Positions 1 to 6,748 are shown, numbered from the stretch's first letter. The stretch is DNA of 7,759 nt from Pseudomonadota bacterium (GCA_021323815.1 JAJPKG010000473.1:1-7759); one strand, 5' to 3'. The notes: generated from the letters alone by a model not told the origin. Numbers and translations are program-made.

Positions 1-2
1 CC

Positions 3-749
3 GCCTCGGTGCCGCCGGTGGTGGAAGCGCCGCCCTGGTTGCGCATGGCTCAGGATGGGCCAGCGGCATCCGCAACGGAAACGCCGGCGGCATCAGCGCC
101 GCGTGCCACTCCCGCGCCCGTCGCCGCGCCGAGCTGGCTGCAATATATCGGTGCCGCCGAACCGCCAGTGCCTTCAACCGGTGCTTCAAGCTGGGCCGAG
201 ATTGTTCCTTCGTTGCCGGCGAGCGTTCCAGTTGATGAGCCGCCTCGGCCTGCCGCATCGTACCCTGCCGCCAGGCCGCAACAGGATCTCCCCCTGCCTG
301 CGCCGCCCCCACGCTCGTTCGCCTTTGACGCGACAACCATGCCCAGCATGCCGGCGGTGAGCGCGTCACACCCGACACCAGATCACACCGCAGAGGATGA
401 AGAAGACATGGCTAACACGCAATGGGAATATTGCCGCATCCAGCTTGATTCCGGCTCGTATGGGCAAAAACAGACCATCGGGCGCTATCCCTATTTCGTG
501 CGCGTCACGCTGGACTATTATGGCGCGGACTATGTCGGCACTGAGGTGTTCGGCGAAGATACCGACCAGATCGAGCGCCCGAACAAGATGTGGGGGCAGA
601 TCCTCGGCCTGATGGGCATGGCGAACTGGGAACTGGTCAATGTCTTCACCGGCCCGACGAAAGATCTGGCACTGGTCAACGTCATGGCCTATATGAAACG
701 GCCTGTGCAGCCCGGTCGCCGCGTCAACGAGCCGAAGATCGTGCTCTGA
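3..749 (+). CDS. Pro/Ala-rich protein with C-terminal DUF4177-like domain (5' partial)
   Basis: The frame is open to the left edge, so the gene probably starts upstream; a GTG at 9 is only the first possible start in view. Counting from that GTG (246 residues), residues 1-130 are rich in Pro, Ala and Ser and probably disordered. They carry three similar Trp-centred motifs (APPWLRM, APSWLQYI, ASSWAEIV, Trp at 10, 43 and 62). An acidic EDEED patch follows, then a folded domain from residue 134. That domain has WEY near its start, NWELV near residue 205 and a closing KRP. This is the pattern of the small DUF4177 family, whose function is unknown. No signal peptide or membrane segment is visible. 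The frame ends in TGA, and the next gene converges on it 147 bases later. The domain could also be made alone from an internal ATG at 408. Coding status is secure; the family match is by motif only. Confidence 0.65.
   Translation, partial: ASVPPVVEAPPWLRMAQDGPAASATETPAASAPRATPAPVAAPSWLQYIGAAEPPVPSTGASSWAEIVPSLPASVPVDEPPRPAASYPAARPQQDLPLPAPPPRSFAFDATTMPSMPAVSASHPTPDHTAEDEEDMANTQWEYCRIQLDSGSYGQKQTIGRYPYFVRVTLDYYGADYVGTEVFGEDTDQIERPNKMWGQILGLMGMANWELVNVFTGPTKDLALVNVMAYMKRPVQPGRRVNEPKIVL
392..410 (+). promoter_or_regulatory. Possible internal ribosome binding site and start (ATG 408)
   Basis: A purine-rich AGAGGA stretch (392-397) lies about ten bases before an in-frame ATG at 408. That ATG falls exactly at the boundary between the disordered region and the folded WEY...KRP domain. 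Starting here would give a compact 113-residue protein. The same bases encode the acidic EDEED linker in the longer reading frame, so the purine richness may simply reflect those Glu and Asp codons. The long frame upstream has no stop and reads as normal low-complexity protein, so the internal start is an alternative and not the preferred call. Confidence 0.25.
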
Positions 750-750
750 G

Positions 751-889
751 GACGAGAACGCGAAGGGCACGAAACCAAAGAAGGACGCGAAGGTTTTTGG
801 GAAGATGGGCAGCCAAGTGAATGGCCGCTCATCTCACTGATGAATCTTCGCGTTTCTTCCTGCATCTTTGCGCGCTTCGCGTTCCCGTC
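751..889. repeat. Nested inverted repeat between convergent genes, possible two-way terminator
   Basis: The 9-mer AACGCGAAG or its one-base variant GACGCGAAG occurs four times in mirror order: 757-765 and 784-792 forward, 846-854 and 875-883 reversed. The outer arms extend to 751-770 against 870-889, with 17 of 20 bases complementary. Spacing between inner and outer copies is 27 bases on the left and 29 on the right, so the whole block is a near-symmetric imperfect palindrome centred near 820. It fills almost all of the gap between the stop codons at 749 and 897. A transcript from either strand could form a long hairpin. A bidirectional terminator or a dispersed intergenic repeat are both plausible. 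No transposase or target duplication is visible. Confidence 0.6.
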
Positions 890-896
890 TTTTCTT

Positions 897-2360
897 TTAC
901 GCGCTCGGCACCAGGTTGAGCGCGCTTTCCACGCGCTGCGCCAGAGCGTTATCAGTTGGCTGGCCGACGATGATATGTGCAATGGCGTCTAGCAGCGCCA
1001 GTCCTTCGCCGGCCTGCTGCGCTGGCGTGAGTGCCAGGAAGGTTTCTCCCGCTGCTTGCGTCACCAGCATGCCACGCCCGTTGGCATCCGCTGCCACAGC
1101 GGCCCGCGCCGCCACCTGACCGAATGTGCCGAGCAGGCTGCGCGCCGGAAAGCCCATCTGTGTGTAGCGCCGCACGGTGGCGCGGGTGCCGGCCTCGTCG
1201 CGCGCCGCAATCTGCCGTTCCAGGTTGCGCAGCACGCTATATTCGATCAGCCCGCCCGGCAGCGAGCTGCCCGTTGCGCCGGCCACCGGCTGCACCCGCT
1301 GCGCGCCGTCCTGGCGAATCGTCTGGTTGACGAGATTCGCGGCATGGAAGATGATAGGCAGCACACGGATATCTTGCACCTGGCGCACGGCAATGCGCGC
1401 CGCATTCGCCACCCGCAGCGCGATCTGTGCGCGGTTCACCACGTCCGCGTTATCCAGCGGAACGCCGGCCAGGTGCTCGGCGGCAGCGACGACGATCTGC
1501 GCGCCCACCATTGTGCCGTTGGCACCGCGCTTGAGCGCCTGGAAAGTCGCTTCCAGCACGTGCGGTGTGCTGCCCGCAGCGATGGCCTGGCGCAGCTCGG
1601 CCCCTGCAGCGGTGGGATCTGACATCGTCAGACGGACGCGTACGAAATCCAGGTCGTGCTCCTTCTGGCCGAGATAATCGCGCACCGCCTTCGCGCCCTC
1701 TGCCTCAGCGCCACCACTCATCAGCAAGGGCAACAGCCACTTGAACAGCACCGGCGCGCGGTCGCCCCAGTCCACGTAATCCAACGCCTGGGTAGCCGCC
1801 AGCGTGGAAAGCAGTGGGAAGCCATTGGCGGCGAATTTGGCGTTCAGCGCGTAATAGATCGCGCCTTCCATCTCGCGGTAATCGGTGCCACTGCCATAAA
1901 AGCCCATCAGGATGCGCCCGGTCAGGTTGGTGTCGCCGGCCATGATGGCATCGCGCAGCGCGCCCCACGCGGCCTCGTGATGCGCGATATCTTTGGGGAA
2001 GAGCGGCTCCGGCATATCCAGTTTGGTTTGTTTCAGCCCAGCACTGATGGCCTTGGCAGCGAAGATGGCGGCATTCGCCAGCGCAACAGTGGGAATGACC
2101 AGGCGGCGCGTTTCCGCTCCCGGCTCCGGTCCTGGGGGAATGACGCGCATCCAGTCGCTCAGGCGACCCGCTGCCACCAGCGCCGGAATGACCGCGCCGG
2201 TGGTGTCGCCCAGCGCGGCAGGGACGCACAATCGCCCGGCCAGCACACCACCGGCAACCTCATCCCTCAAAATCTGCGCGATTTCACTGACGATGCCGCG
2301 CTCATCACCGGCGGTCAGATTATCGAAAAGCGGGGTCAGATCGACCCGAACAGCGACCAT
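897..2360 (-). CDS. Large alpha-helical protein of unknown function
   Basis: I do not firmly recognise this 487-residue protein. It is Ala-rich and reads as helical throughout, with no signal peptide, no convincing membrane span and no Walker, zinc or iron-sulfur motif; there is a single Cys near residue 45. Noteworthy patches are a His-His pair followed by Glu near residue 128, a Tyr-rich helix near 170 (AIYYALNAKF), an Asp-Trp-Gly near 198 and an FHAANLVNQ helix near 340. The helical pattern vaguely recalls the helical regions of questin-oxidase-like and Rieske-linked proteins, but the metal ligands are missing and I put little weight on this. I chose ATG 2360 over ATG 2369 because AGGAG lies 9 bases from the former and directly touches the latter. 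It is divergent from ispH and convergent with the first gene, so probably monocistronic. Confidence 0.7.
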   Translation of the reverse strand: MVAVRVDLTPLFDNLTAGDERGIVSEIAQILRDEVAGGVLAGRLCVPAALGDTTGAVIPALVAAGRLSDWMRVIPPGPEPGAETRRLVIPTVALANAAIFAAKAISAGLKQTKLDMPEPLFPKDIAHHEAAWGALRDAIMAGDTNLTGRILMGFYGSGTDYREMEGAIYYALNAKFAANGFPLLSTLAATQALDYVDWGDRAPVLFKWLLPLLMSGGAEAEGAKAVRDYLGQKEHDLDFVRVRLTMSDPTAAGAELRQAIAAGSTPHVLEATFQALKRGANGTMVGAQIVVAAAEHLAGVPLDNADVVNRAQIALRVANAARIAVRQVQDIRVLPIIFHAANLVNQTIRQDGAQRVQPVAGATGSSLPGGLIEYSVLRNLERQIAARDEAGTRATVRRYTQMGFPARSLLGTFGQVAARAAVAADANGRGMLVTQAAGETFLALTPAQQAGEGLALLDAIAHIIVGQPTDNALAQRVESALNLVPSA

Positions 2361-2369
2361 GTATGCCAT

Positions 2370-2374
2370 CTCCT
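2370..2374 (-). promoter_or_regulatory. Shine-Dalgarno that decides the start of the helical protein gene
   Basis: Read on the minus strand this is AGGAG, immediately before the first ATG (2369-2367) and 9 bases before the second in-frame ATG (2360-2358). The spacing fits only the second, so the protein most likely starts MVAVRVDL and the three residues MAY are not translated. Confidence 0.7.
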
Positions 2375-2407
2375 GCGGATGATTGATTTCAGAATGCTCT
2401 CTTTACC

Positions 2408-2437
2408 ACTGTACCACCTGGGACTGGGCCGGCGCAA
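2408..2437 (-). promoter_or_regulatory. Weak sigma-70-type promoter candidate for the helical protein gene
   Basis: On the minus strand, TTGCGC (2437-2432) is separated by 18 bases from TACAGT (2413-2408). The start of transcription would fall near 2400, giving a leader of about 40 bases before ATG 2360. The -10 box is reasonable and the -35 box is poor, so this is a candidate only. Confidence 0.3.
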
Positions 2438-2634
2438 AAATGAGCAGCAAAAAAACGCGTCCGTTCAGGTGCAGTGATGTGGCAATTCCCCGGAGAAGGT
2501 ATTCTTGGTCGCGGTGTTCCAACCGATCTACGCGCATCATCAATTCATCTCATCAGGGCTGCCCAGCGGCGTTCATCAAAGCATGATTTCTTCGCCGGTG
2601 CCGTACATCTCAGCGAAACTGCCCCAATTTCCGC

Positions 2635-2674
2635 TTGACAACCTGATGCGCGAAGCCTGATTATGATATACAAT
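2635..2674 (+). promoter_or_regulatory. Probable ispH promoter
   Basis: A perfect -35 hexamer TTGACA lies at 2635-2640, followed by a clearly AT-rich patch at 2658-2674, unusual in this GC-rich sequence. The -10 box is ambiguous: TGATTA at 2658-2663 has ideal 17-base spacing but is a poor match, while TATGAT at 2662-2667 is a good match at 21 bases, which is too long. Transcription would start near 2670-2680, leaving a leader of roughly 90-100 bases before ispH. No known riboswitch pattern is apparent in that leader. Confidence 0.55.
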
Positions 2675-2768
2675 ATCCAGTAGCGCGTCCGGCGCAAGAG
2701 AACATGCAACGTGGGCTGGTGCCACAACGCACAAATCGACGCCGGGCAGAAAGCGACCCAACCGATTC

Positions 2769-3686
2769 ATGAAAGTCATCAAAATTGCGCCGCGCGGCTA
2801 TTGCTATGGCGTGGTTGACGCCATGCAGATCGCCCGCGAGGCAGCGAAAAATCCGGACCTGCCACGTCCGATCTATATCATCGGCCTGATCGTGCATAAC
2901 CGATTCGCCGTGCAGGAATTGACCGACCTGGGACTGATCACGCTGGATGGTCCCGACCGCGCAGCGATTCTTGACCAGGTGCAAGAGGGCACGGTCATCT
3001 TCACCGCGCACGGCGTTTCGCCCGCGGTGAAAGAGCGCGCCAGAGAGCGCGGCCTGCATATCATTGACGCCACCTGCCCCGACGTCACCAAGACGCACGA
3101 TCTGGTCAAGGATCTCGTCGCGCAGGGCTATACCATCCTCTATGTTGGCAAGAAAGGCCACCCGGAACCGGAAGGCGTGATAGGCGAAGCGCCGAACGAT
3201 GTCTTTTTGGTGGAAACCGTCGCGGATGTTGCCGCGCTCGATCTGCCCGCGGAACGCACCGCTAAACTCGCCATCACCACCCAAACCACGCTGAGCCAGT
3301 GGGATACCCGTGCGGTCATCGATGCCGCTCGCGCCCGCTTTCCCCATATCGCCGTCTATAATGAAATTTGTCGCGCCACCCAGGTGCGCCAGGAAGCCGT
3401 CGCCACCCAGGCACAGGGAGCGGATCTCACCATCGTTGTCGGCGATCCGCGCTCAAATAATACCAATCGCTTGGCGCAAGTGGCCGAAGAGATCGCCGGC
3501 AGCCCTGCCGTGCGCATTGAGAGCCTGGCGGATCTGCCCCCCGACGTTTTGCAAGGAAAGGAACGCATCGCCATCACGTCGGGCGCATCTACACCCAGCC
3601 AGATCACCCGCGAGGTGATCCGCTACGTCGAGGCGCAGGCGCAAACCGCCGGCCCCGCGGAGGAAAAACCAAACGCTGGCGAGTAG
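2769..3686 (+). CDS. ispH: 4-hydroxy-3-methylbut-2-enyl diphosphate reductase (IspH/LytB)
   Basis: IspH catalyses the last step of the MEP pathway in the cytoplasm, reducing HMBPP to IPP and DMAPP with an oxygen-sensitive iron-sulfur cluster. All expected residues are visible in this 305-residue protein. Cluster Cys are at 12 (PRGYCYGVVDAM), 103 (DATCPDVTKTHD) and 201 (NEICRAT). Substrate-binding His are at 43 (VHN), 81 (TAHGVS) and 131, and the catalytic Glu is at 133 (GHPEPEG). TQTTLS, a SNNTNRL segment and SGAST complete the diphosphate site. The opening segment resembles the Bacillus-type IspH more than the E. coli type. The last 20 or so residues are a variable polar tail. The ATG at 2769 gives the canonical N-terminus, although no strong Shine-Dalgarno precedes it. 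A promoter lies upstream and the next gene follows after 46 bases, suggesting co-transcription. The identification is close to certain. Confidence 0.98.
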   Translation: MKVIKIAPRGYCYGVVDAMQIAREAAKNPDLPRPIYIIGLIVHNRFAVQELTDLGLITLDGPDRAAILDQVQEGTVIFTAHGVSPAVKERARERGLHIIDATCPDVTKTHDLVKDLVAQGYTILYVGKKGHPEPEGVIGEAPNDVFLVETVADVAALDLPAERTAKLAITTQTTLSQWDTRAVIDAARARFPHIAVYNEICRATQVRQEAVATQAQGADLTIVVGDPRSNNTNRLAQVAEEIAGSPAVRIESLADLPPDVLQGKERIAITSGASTPSQITREVIRYVEAQAQTAGPAEEKPNAGE

Positions 3687-3717
3687 CAGCGCAGCACTCA
3701 TCTGTGTTTTTCAGTGT

Positions 3718-3722
3718 GGAGG
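3718..3722 (+). promoter_or_regulatory. Shine-Dalgarno of the helicase-associated protein gene
   Basis: GGAGG sits 10 bases before ATG 3733, which is followed at once by a second in-frame ATG at 3736. It lies within the 46-base gap after ispH, where no promoter is obvious, so the two genes are probably read from one message. Confidence 0.75.
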
Positions 3723-3732
3723 ATGTCTTCGT

Positions 3733-5949
3733 ATGATGAAAAGCTTGGGCGTGTTATTGCAACAGCGGACCCTCGCGGAACTTCAGGCCATCGCCACGTT
3801 GTGGGGGACCACGCCACCCGCTTCGGACGATCCGAATGACGTGCTGCGCATGGAACGCCAGATGCGCGATGCGCCGGCGGCGCGTACCGTCTGGCAGGCA
3901 TTGAATGCCGAGGAGCGCGCCGTGCTGCATGCCATTGTGGGTCCGGCGGCACGCAACTGGTGTGTCATCGAGCACCTGCCGCAACGCGCGGGGCTTTCGC
4001 CGCAGGTCACCGAAAGCGCGTATGCGCGCCTTGCCCAGGCTTTCATCGTCTATGAAGATCTCGCCAAGATGCAAGGCGAAGAGCTGGTCGGCCAGCGCGT
4101 GGCGTTTTATGGCTATACCCATTCCCGCTCATCCCAGACCCCCGTGGAAGAACGTCTGATTGCCTATGTGCCAACCGAGATCGCCACCACGCTCTATGCC
4201 ACCGGGCGCGAGTTAGGGACGATCATGCCTGACCGAACCACGCTGACGCTGGACGATCTGTTGCAGCCCCATCGCCAGGGCGATCTGGACCAGATCGGGC
4301 GGCGCTTTGGGCTGACGGTGCAGACCTATTGCTCGCGCAACGAGGTGCGCGCCGTCATTGCCGACAACGTCAGCCAGGCCGACGCCGTGCGCTATGCCCT
4401 GACACAGTTGCCGCCCTCGCTCAGCGATCTCTATGAATGGCTGATCGCCAAAGGGGGCCGCGCCACCACCGATGAGGTGCAACGGCGCATGCGTTGGGAC
4501 AAGCCTGCTCTGCTCAATGCCCTGCGCACCTTTGAGGATTATGCCATCGCCTTCGATGCCTTCAGCGAGGGCGAGCGAGTGGTCTTCATTCCCGCACGCA
4601 CCTTTGATAATCTGCGCCGCGCCCACGCGCGCCCGCAGCCCCAGGCGCAAACGGTTGAGCGCCCCGCGCCGCGCACCGTTCGCCCGGCGGATAGCATCAT
4701 TCTGTGGGATATCGCCGCCTTCGTCGCTGGCGTAGCGCAGCAAGACATCGAATTGACGCGCACCCACGCGCTGCCCAAACGCACGGCGCATCGCCTGTTT
4801 CCGTTGCTGACGAATGAATGGGTGCGCCAGAACGACGACACCGCTTATCGCTATCTGGCACAACTTCAGAGCGAAGCGCAAGATCTCGGCGTCATCCAGG
4901 TGGCCAGCACAGAAGAGCGCCCGCGTCTGGACCTGGGCATGAAGCTGGACGTGTGGGCCAGCCAGGATGTGCGTATGCAGACACACCGTATCGTGCGCCG
5001 CTGGCCGCACAACCGCGCCTGGCACGACCAGGTGGGAACTCACTACGCCGGCTGGCAGGCGTCATCGCTCAGCATCACCAGCGCCCGCGAAGCCCTGCTG
5101 AATCTGCTGCGCCAGTGCGAGCCGGGAACGTGGTATAACGTGCCGATGCTGTTGCGCAAGATCCTCGAAGAAGATCCTTTTGTGCTGCGGCCACATCAGC
5201 GTTCCAACGGGCATGGCGGCTTCAAGATGGCCGACGACATTCGCGCCCACTGGGACGACACCGATGCCGAAGTGTTGATCGGCATGCTGAAATCCACGCT
5301 CTATGAGCTGGGCATCGTCTCACTGGGCTATGACACCGACACGCTGCCCGCTACCCGCGCTGAGCGCAATCCAGATGCCATTTGCCTGACGGAATTGGGC
5401 GTGGAGGTGTTGAAAGGCGACCTGGGCCTGGCGCAAACACCCACCGAGCACCCGCTGGTGATGCAGCCGAATTTCGAGATCTTGCTGCTGGAACCGCATA
5501 TGCCGGCGCTGTATTGGCTGGTGCGCTTCACCCAACCGGAACAGATCGGTCGCGCCAGCCGCTTCAAGGTGACGCGCGAGGCGTTGCTGCGCAGCATGAC
5601 CGGCGGCACAACGGTGGACGACATCCTGGCCTTCTTAGCGCGCCACAGCCAGAAAGAACTGCCGCAAAACGTCATCTACACGTTGCACGACTGGTCGCAG
5701 CATTATAAAGAGACGCGCCTGAGCCGGGTGGTGCTGATTGAGGTTGATGACGAAGAACTGGCGACGGAACTCTGCGAATCCGCCAAGCTGCGTGACCTGG
5801 GACTGCGTCGCGTGGGGCCGTGCGCGCTGGCAACCCCGGAAGGCGCAGCGGTGCGTGCCGTGCGCCGGGCCATCGAACGCGCCGGCTATGCCACAACCTC
5901 AGCCGCATCCGATCAGGCATCTCCGGTGGCCGCGTCGGTGGCGCAATAG
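3733..5949 (+). CDS. Helicase-associated (XPB/Ssl2 N-terminal-like) domain protein without a helicase motor
   Basis: This 738-residue protein matches the stand-alone 'helicase-associated domain' proteins (Pfam Helicase_C_3 type). The diagnostic stretch is about 570-690: LVMQPNFEILLLEP at 575, then FKVTREALLRSMTGG, then LPQNVIYTLHDW around 643. No Walker A, DEAD/DEAH box or other helicase motif is present, so it cannot itself be an ATP-driven helicase. Residues 1-290 are helical and include a probable winged-helix segment at about 223-290 (LPPSLSDLYEWL to VVFIP). A Pro/Arg-rich linker follows at about 295-320, and the middle part (321-570) is helical. The last 45 or so residues end in an Ala/Ser-rich tail. 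It is soluble, with no signal peptide. A nucleic-acid-binding or transcription/repair accessory role is an inference from the family. It follows ispH closely, probably in the same operon, though no functional link is known to me. Confidence 0.8.
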   Translation: MMKSLGVLLQQRTLAELQAIATLWGTTPPASDDPNDVLRMERQMRDAPAARTVWQALNAEERAVLHAIVGPAARNWCVIEHLPQRAGLSPQVTESAYARLAQAFIVYEDLAKMQGEELVGQRVAFYGYTHSRSSQTPVEERLIAYVPTEIATTLYATGRELGTIMPDRTTLTLDDLLQPHRQGDLDQIGRRFGLTVQTYCSRNEVRAVIADNVSQADAVRYALTQLPPSLSDLYEWLIAKGGRATTDEVQRRMRWDKPALLNALRTFEDYAIAFDAFSEGERVVFIPARTFDNLRRAHARPQPQAQTVERPAPRTVRPADSIILWDIAAFVAGVAQQDIELTRTHALPKRTAHRLFPLLTNEWVRQNDDTAYRYLAQLQSEAQDLGVIQVASTEERPRLDLGMKLDVWASQDVRMQTHRIVRRWPHNRAWHDQVGTHYAGWQASSLSITSAREALLNLLRQCEPGTWYNVPMLLRKILEEDPFVLRPHQRSNGHGGFKMADDIRAHWDDTDAEVLIGMLKSTLYELGIVSLGYDTDTLPATRAERNPDAICLTELGVEVLKGDLGLAQTPTEHPLVMQPNFEILLLEPHMPALYWLVRFTQPEQIGRASRFKVTREALLRSMTGGTTVDDILAFLARHSQKELPQNVIYTLHDWSQHYKETRLSRVVLIEVDDEELATELCESAKLRDLGLRRVGPCALATPEGAAVRAVRRAIERAGYATTSAASDQASPVAASVAQ

Positions 5950-5959
5950 TTCCCCCCTC

Positions 5960-5986
5960 CCCCTCTCACCTAGAGAGGGGAATCTT
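5960..5986 (+). terminator. Hairpin after the helicase-associated protein gene, possible terminator
   Basis: CCCCTCTC (5960-5967) and GAGAGGGG (5973-5980) form a perfect 8-bp stem with a 5-base loop, starting 10 bases after the TAG at 5947-5949. The bases that follow (AATCTTCT) are only mildly T-rich, so termination would be modest. A run of C residues precedes the stem. Confidence 0.55.
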
Positions 5987-6000
5987 CTGGGCAGTTGCTA

Positions 6001-6014
6001 GCGTCGAGCGACGC
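6001..6014. repeat. Small palindrome between two terminator-like hairpins
   Basis: GCGTC (6001-6005) and GACGC (6010-6014) are exact inverted copies around a 4-base loop. It sits midway between the hairpins at 5960-5980 and 6036-6062 and has no assigned role. It may be chance in GC-rich DNA or part of a composite palindromic element spanning 5950-6063. Confidence 0.25.
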
Positions 6015-6026
6015 GATCAAGAAGCA

Positions 6027-6062
6027 AGAGAATCTCCCCTCCCAGCAAAGCTGGGGGTGGGG
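6027..6062 (-). terminator. Probable intrinsic terminator of the minus-strand membrane protein gene
   Basis: Read on the minus strand, a CCCAGC / GCTGGG stem closes a 3-base loop and is extended by an outer CCCC / GGGG pair across a small bulge (6062-6036). It begins one base after the TAG stop codon at 6066-6064. The following bases, GATTCTCTTG, are moderately T-rich. Position and stem strength favour a real terminator. Confidence 0.6.
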
Positions 6063-6063
6063 C

Positions 6064-6681
6064 CTAGCAAGGCATCAGTCCATCGGGCAGCGGTCCGGTG
6101 CCCATGTGCGAGGGCGTGCCGCTGGCATAATCTCCGCCGCTCACACCCCGGTTGATAATCTGCTGTGGCGTGATGGCATAGATCGTCCAGACGGCGGAAC
6201 AACCATGCGGGCGCAAGGTAATCACCCACAATTCCGAAGTATGCACCTCATAAACCGTCTTGTTCCCGCTCTGCGGATAGGAGTCGATCCAGCGCCAAAA
6301 GGGCTGGTTGCCATAGCCGCGCATGAATATCTCGAGGATCTGCGTCTGCTGGCGCGTGGTCAGGGTCGAATCAGTCTGGTTTTGATTTTGGGTAATCAGA
6401 TCCACTTCATCACTGAGCGGCATCGATAAGCTGACCGACGCGTCGGGATAGATCTGTTCGATCTGGTTGAGCGCGTCGGTTGGCGACAAGGTTGGCACAG
6501 GCGTCGGCTGGCCGATGGCAAAGACGGATTGCAAGGGGGTGCCGCCCACATGCGCGATGAAATAACCGCCACCGACAGCCGCGCCGGCAATCAGCACAAC
6601 AACCAGAATCGCCAGCGCCTCGCGCATGCGGCGACGCGTTTTGTTGGCCGGTGGGCGCGCGGGAGATGAAGAATAGGCCAT
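6064..6681 (-). CDS. Single-pass membrane protein with extracytoplasmic domain, unknown function
   Basis: I do not recognise the family of this 205-residue protein. Residues 1-20 are polar and end in a basic cluster (KTRRRMR), and residues 22-43 form one clear hydrophobic span. A short Pro/Thr segment (QPTPVPTLSPT, about 58-68) leads into an outer domain of about 135 residues. By the positive-inside rule the N-terminus is cytoplasmic. The outer domain is rich in Gln, Thr and aromatic residues and holds two Cys, at 161 (RPHGCSAVW) and at the very last position, which might form a disulfide. The start at 6681 is supported by GGGGAG 7 bases upstream and by a promoter further out. The frame stays open to 6891, but that part runs through the promoter and is not coding. 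It faces divergently from the SRP RNA gene and stands alone. Confidence 0.75.
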   Translation of the reverse strand: MAYSSSPARPPANKTRRRMREALAILVVVLIAGAAVGGGYFIAHVGGTPLQSVFAIGQPTPVPTLSPTDALNQIEQIYPDASVSLSMPLSDEVDLITQNQNQTDSTLTTRQQTQILEIFMRGYGNQPFWRWIDSYPQSGNKTVYEVHTSELWVITLRPHGCSAVWTIYAITPQQIINRGVSGGDYASGTPSHMGTGPLPDGLMPC

Positions 6682-6688
6682 AATCACG

Positions 6689-6694
6689 CTCCCC
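6689..6694 (-). promoter_or_regulatory. Shine-Dalgarno that decides the membrane protein start
   Basis: On the minus strand this is GGGGAG, 7 bases before ATG 6681. It is the only well-placed ribosome binding site in this open frame and fixes the N-terminus at MAYSSSPA. Confidence 0.7.
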
Positions 6695-6719
6695 ACGAAA
6701 TGATTCCCCTGTCGCATGC

Positions 6720-6748
6720 AGCATAGCAAATCATGCGCCATCCGGCAA
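6720..6748 (-). promoter_or_regulatory. Extended -10 promoter for the membrane protein gene
   Basis: On the minus strand, TTGCCG (6748-6743) is followed after exactly 17 bases by TATGCT (6725-6720), with TG one base upstream of the -10 box. Transcription would begin near 6713, about 30 bases ahead of the ATG and just upstream of the ribosome binding site. The geometry fits a housekeeping sigma factor well. Confidence 0.65.

Larger units (their letters stand above)
2361..2768. other. Divergent intergenic region
   Basis: This 408-base gap separates the minus-strand helical protein gene from ispH. Its left end holds the ribosome binding site and weak promoter of the former, and its right end the ispH promoter. 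In the middle (about 2440-2630) I see no credible gene, tRNA, strong hairpin or repeat. Short minus-strand frames around 2545-2782 have no family resemblance and run through the ispH promoter, so I treat them as chance. Confidence 0.7.

Noticed and set aside
1056..2477. Two long + strand frames (1056-1622 and 1656-2477)
   Set aside because: Both mirror the minus-strand helical protein. Their translations are rich in Arg, His and Gln with no hydrophobic core, as expected for shadow frames.
2545..2782. Two short overlapping minus-strand frames upstream of ispH
   Set aside because: They have no supporting ribosome binding site or family features, and they overlap each other and the ispH promoter.
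2661..3347. Open minus-strand frame of 228 codons over the ispH start
   Set aside because: It is antisense to ispH, whose active-site residues are all present, and it crosses the ispH promoter.
4213..5043. Open minus-strand frame of 276 codons inside the helicase-associated protein gene
   Set aside because: It lies wholly antisense to a well-supported coding frame, shows no family resemblance, and is typical of antisense frames in GC-rich DNA.
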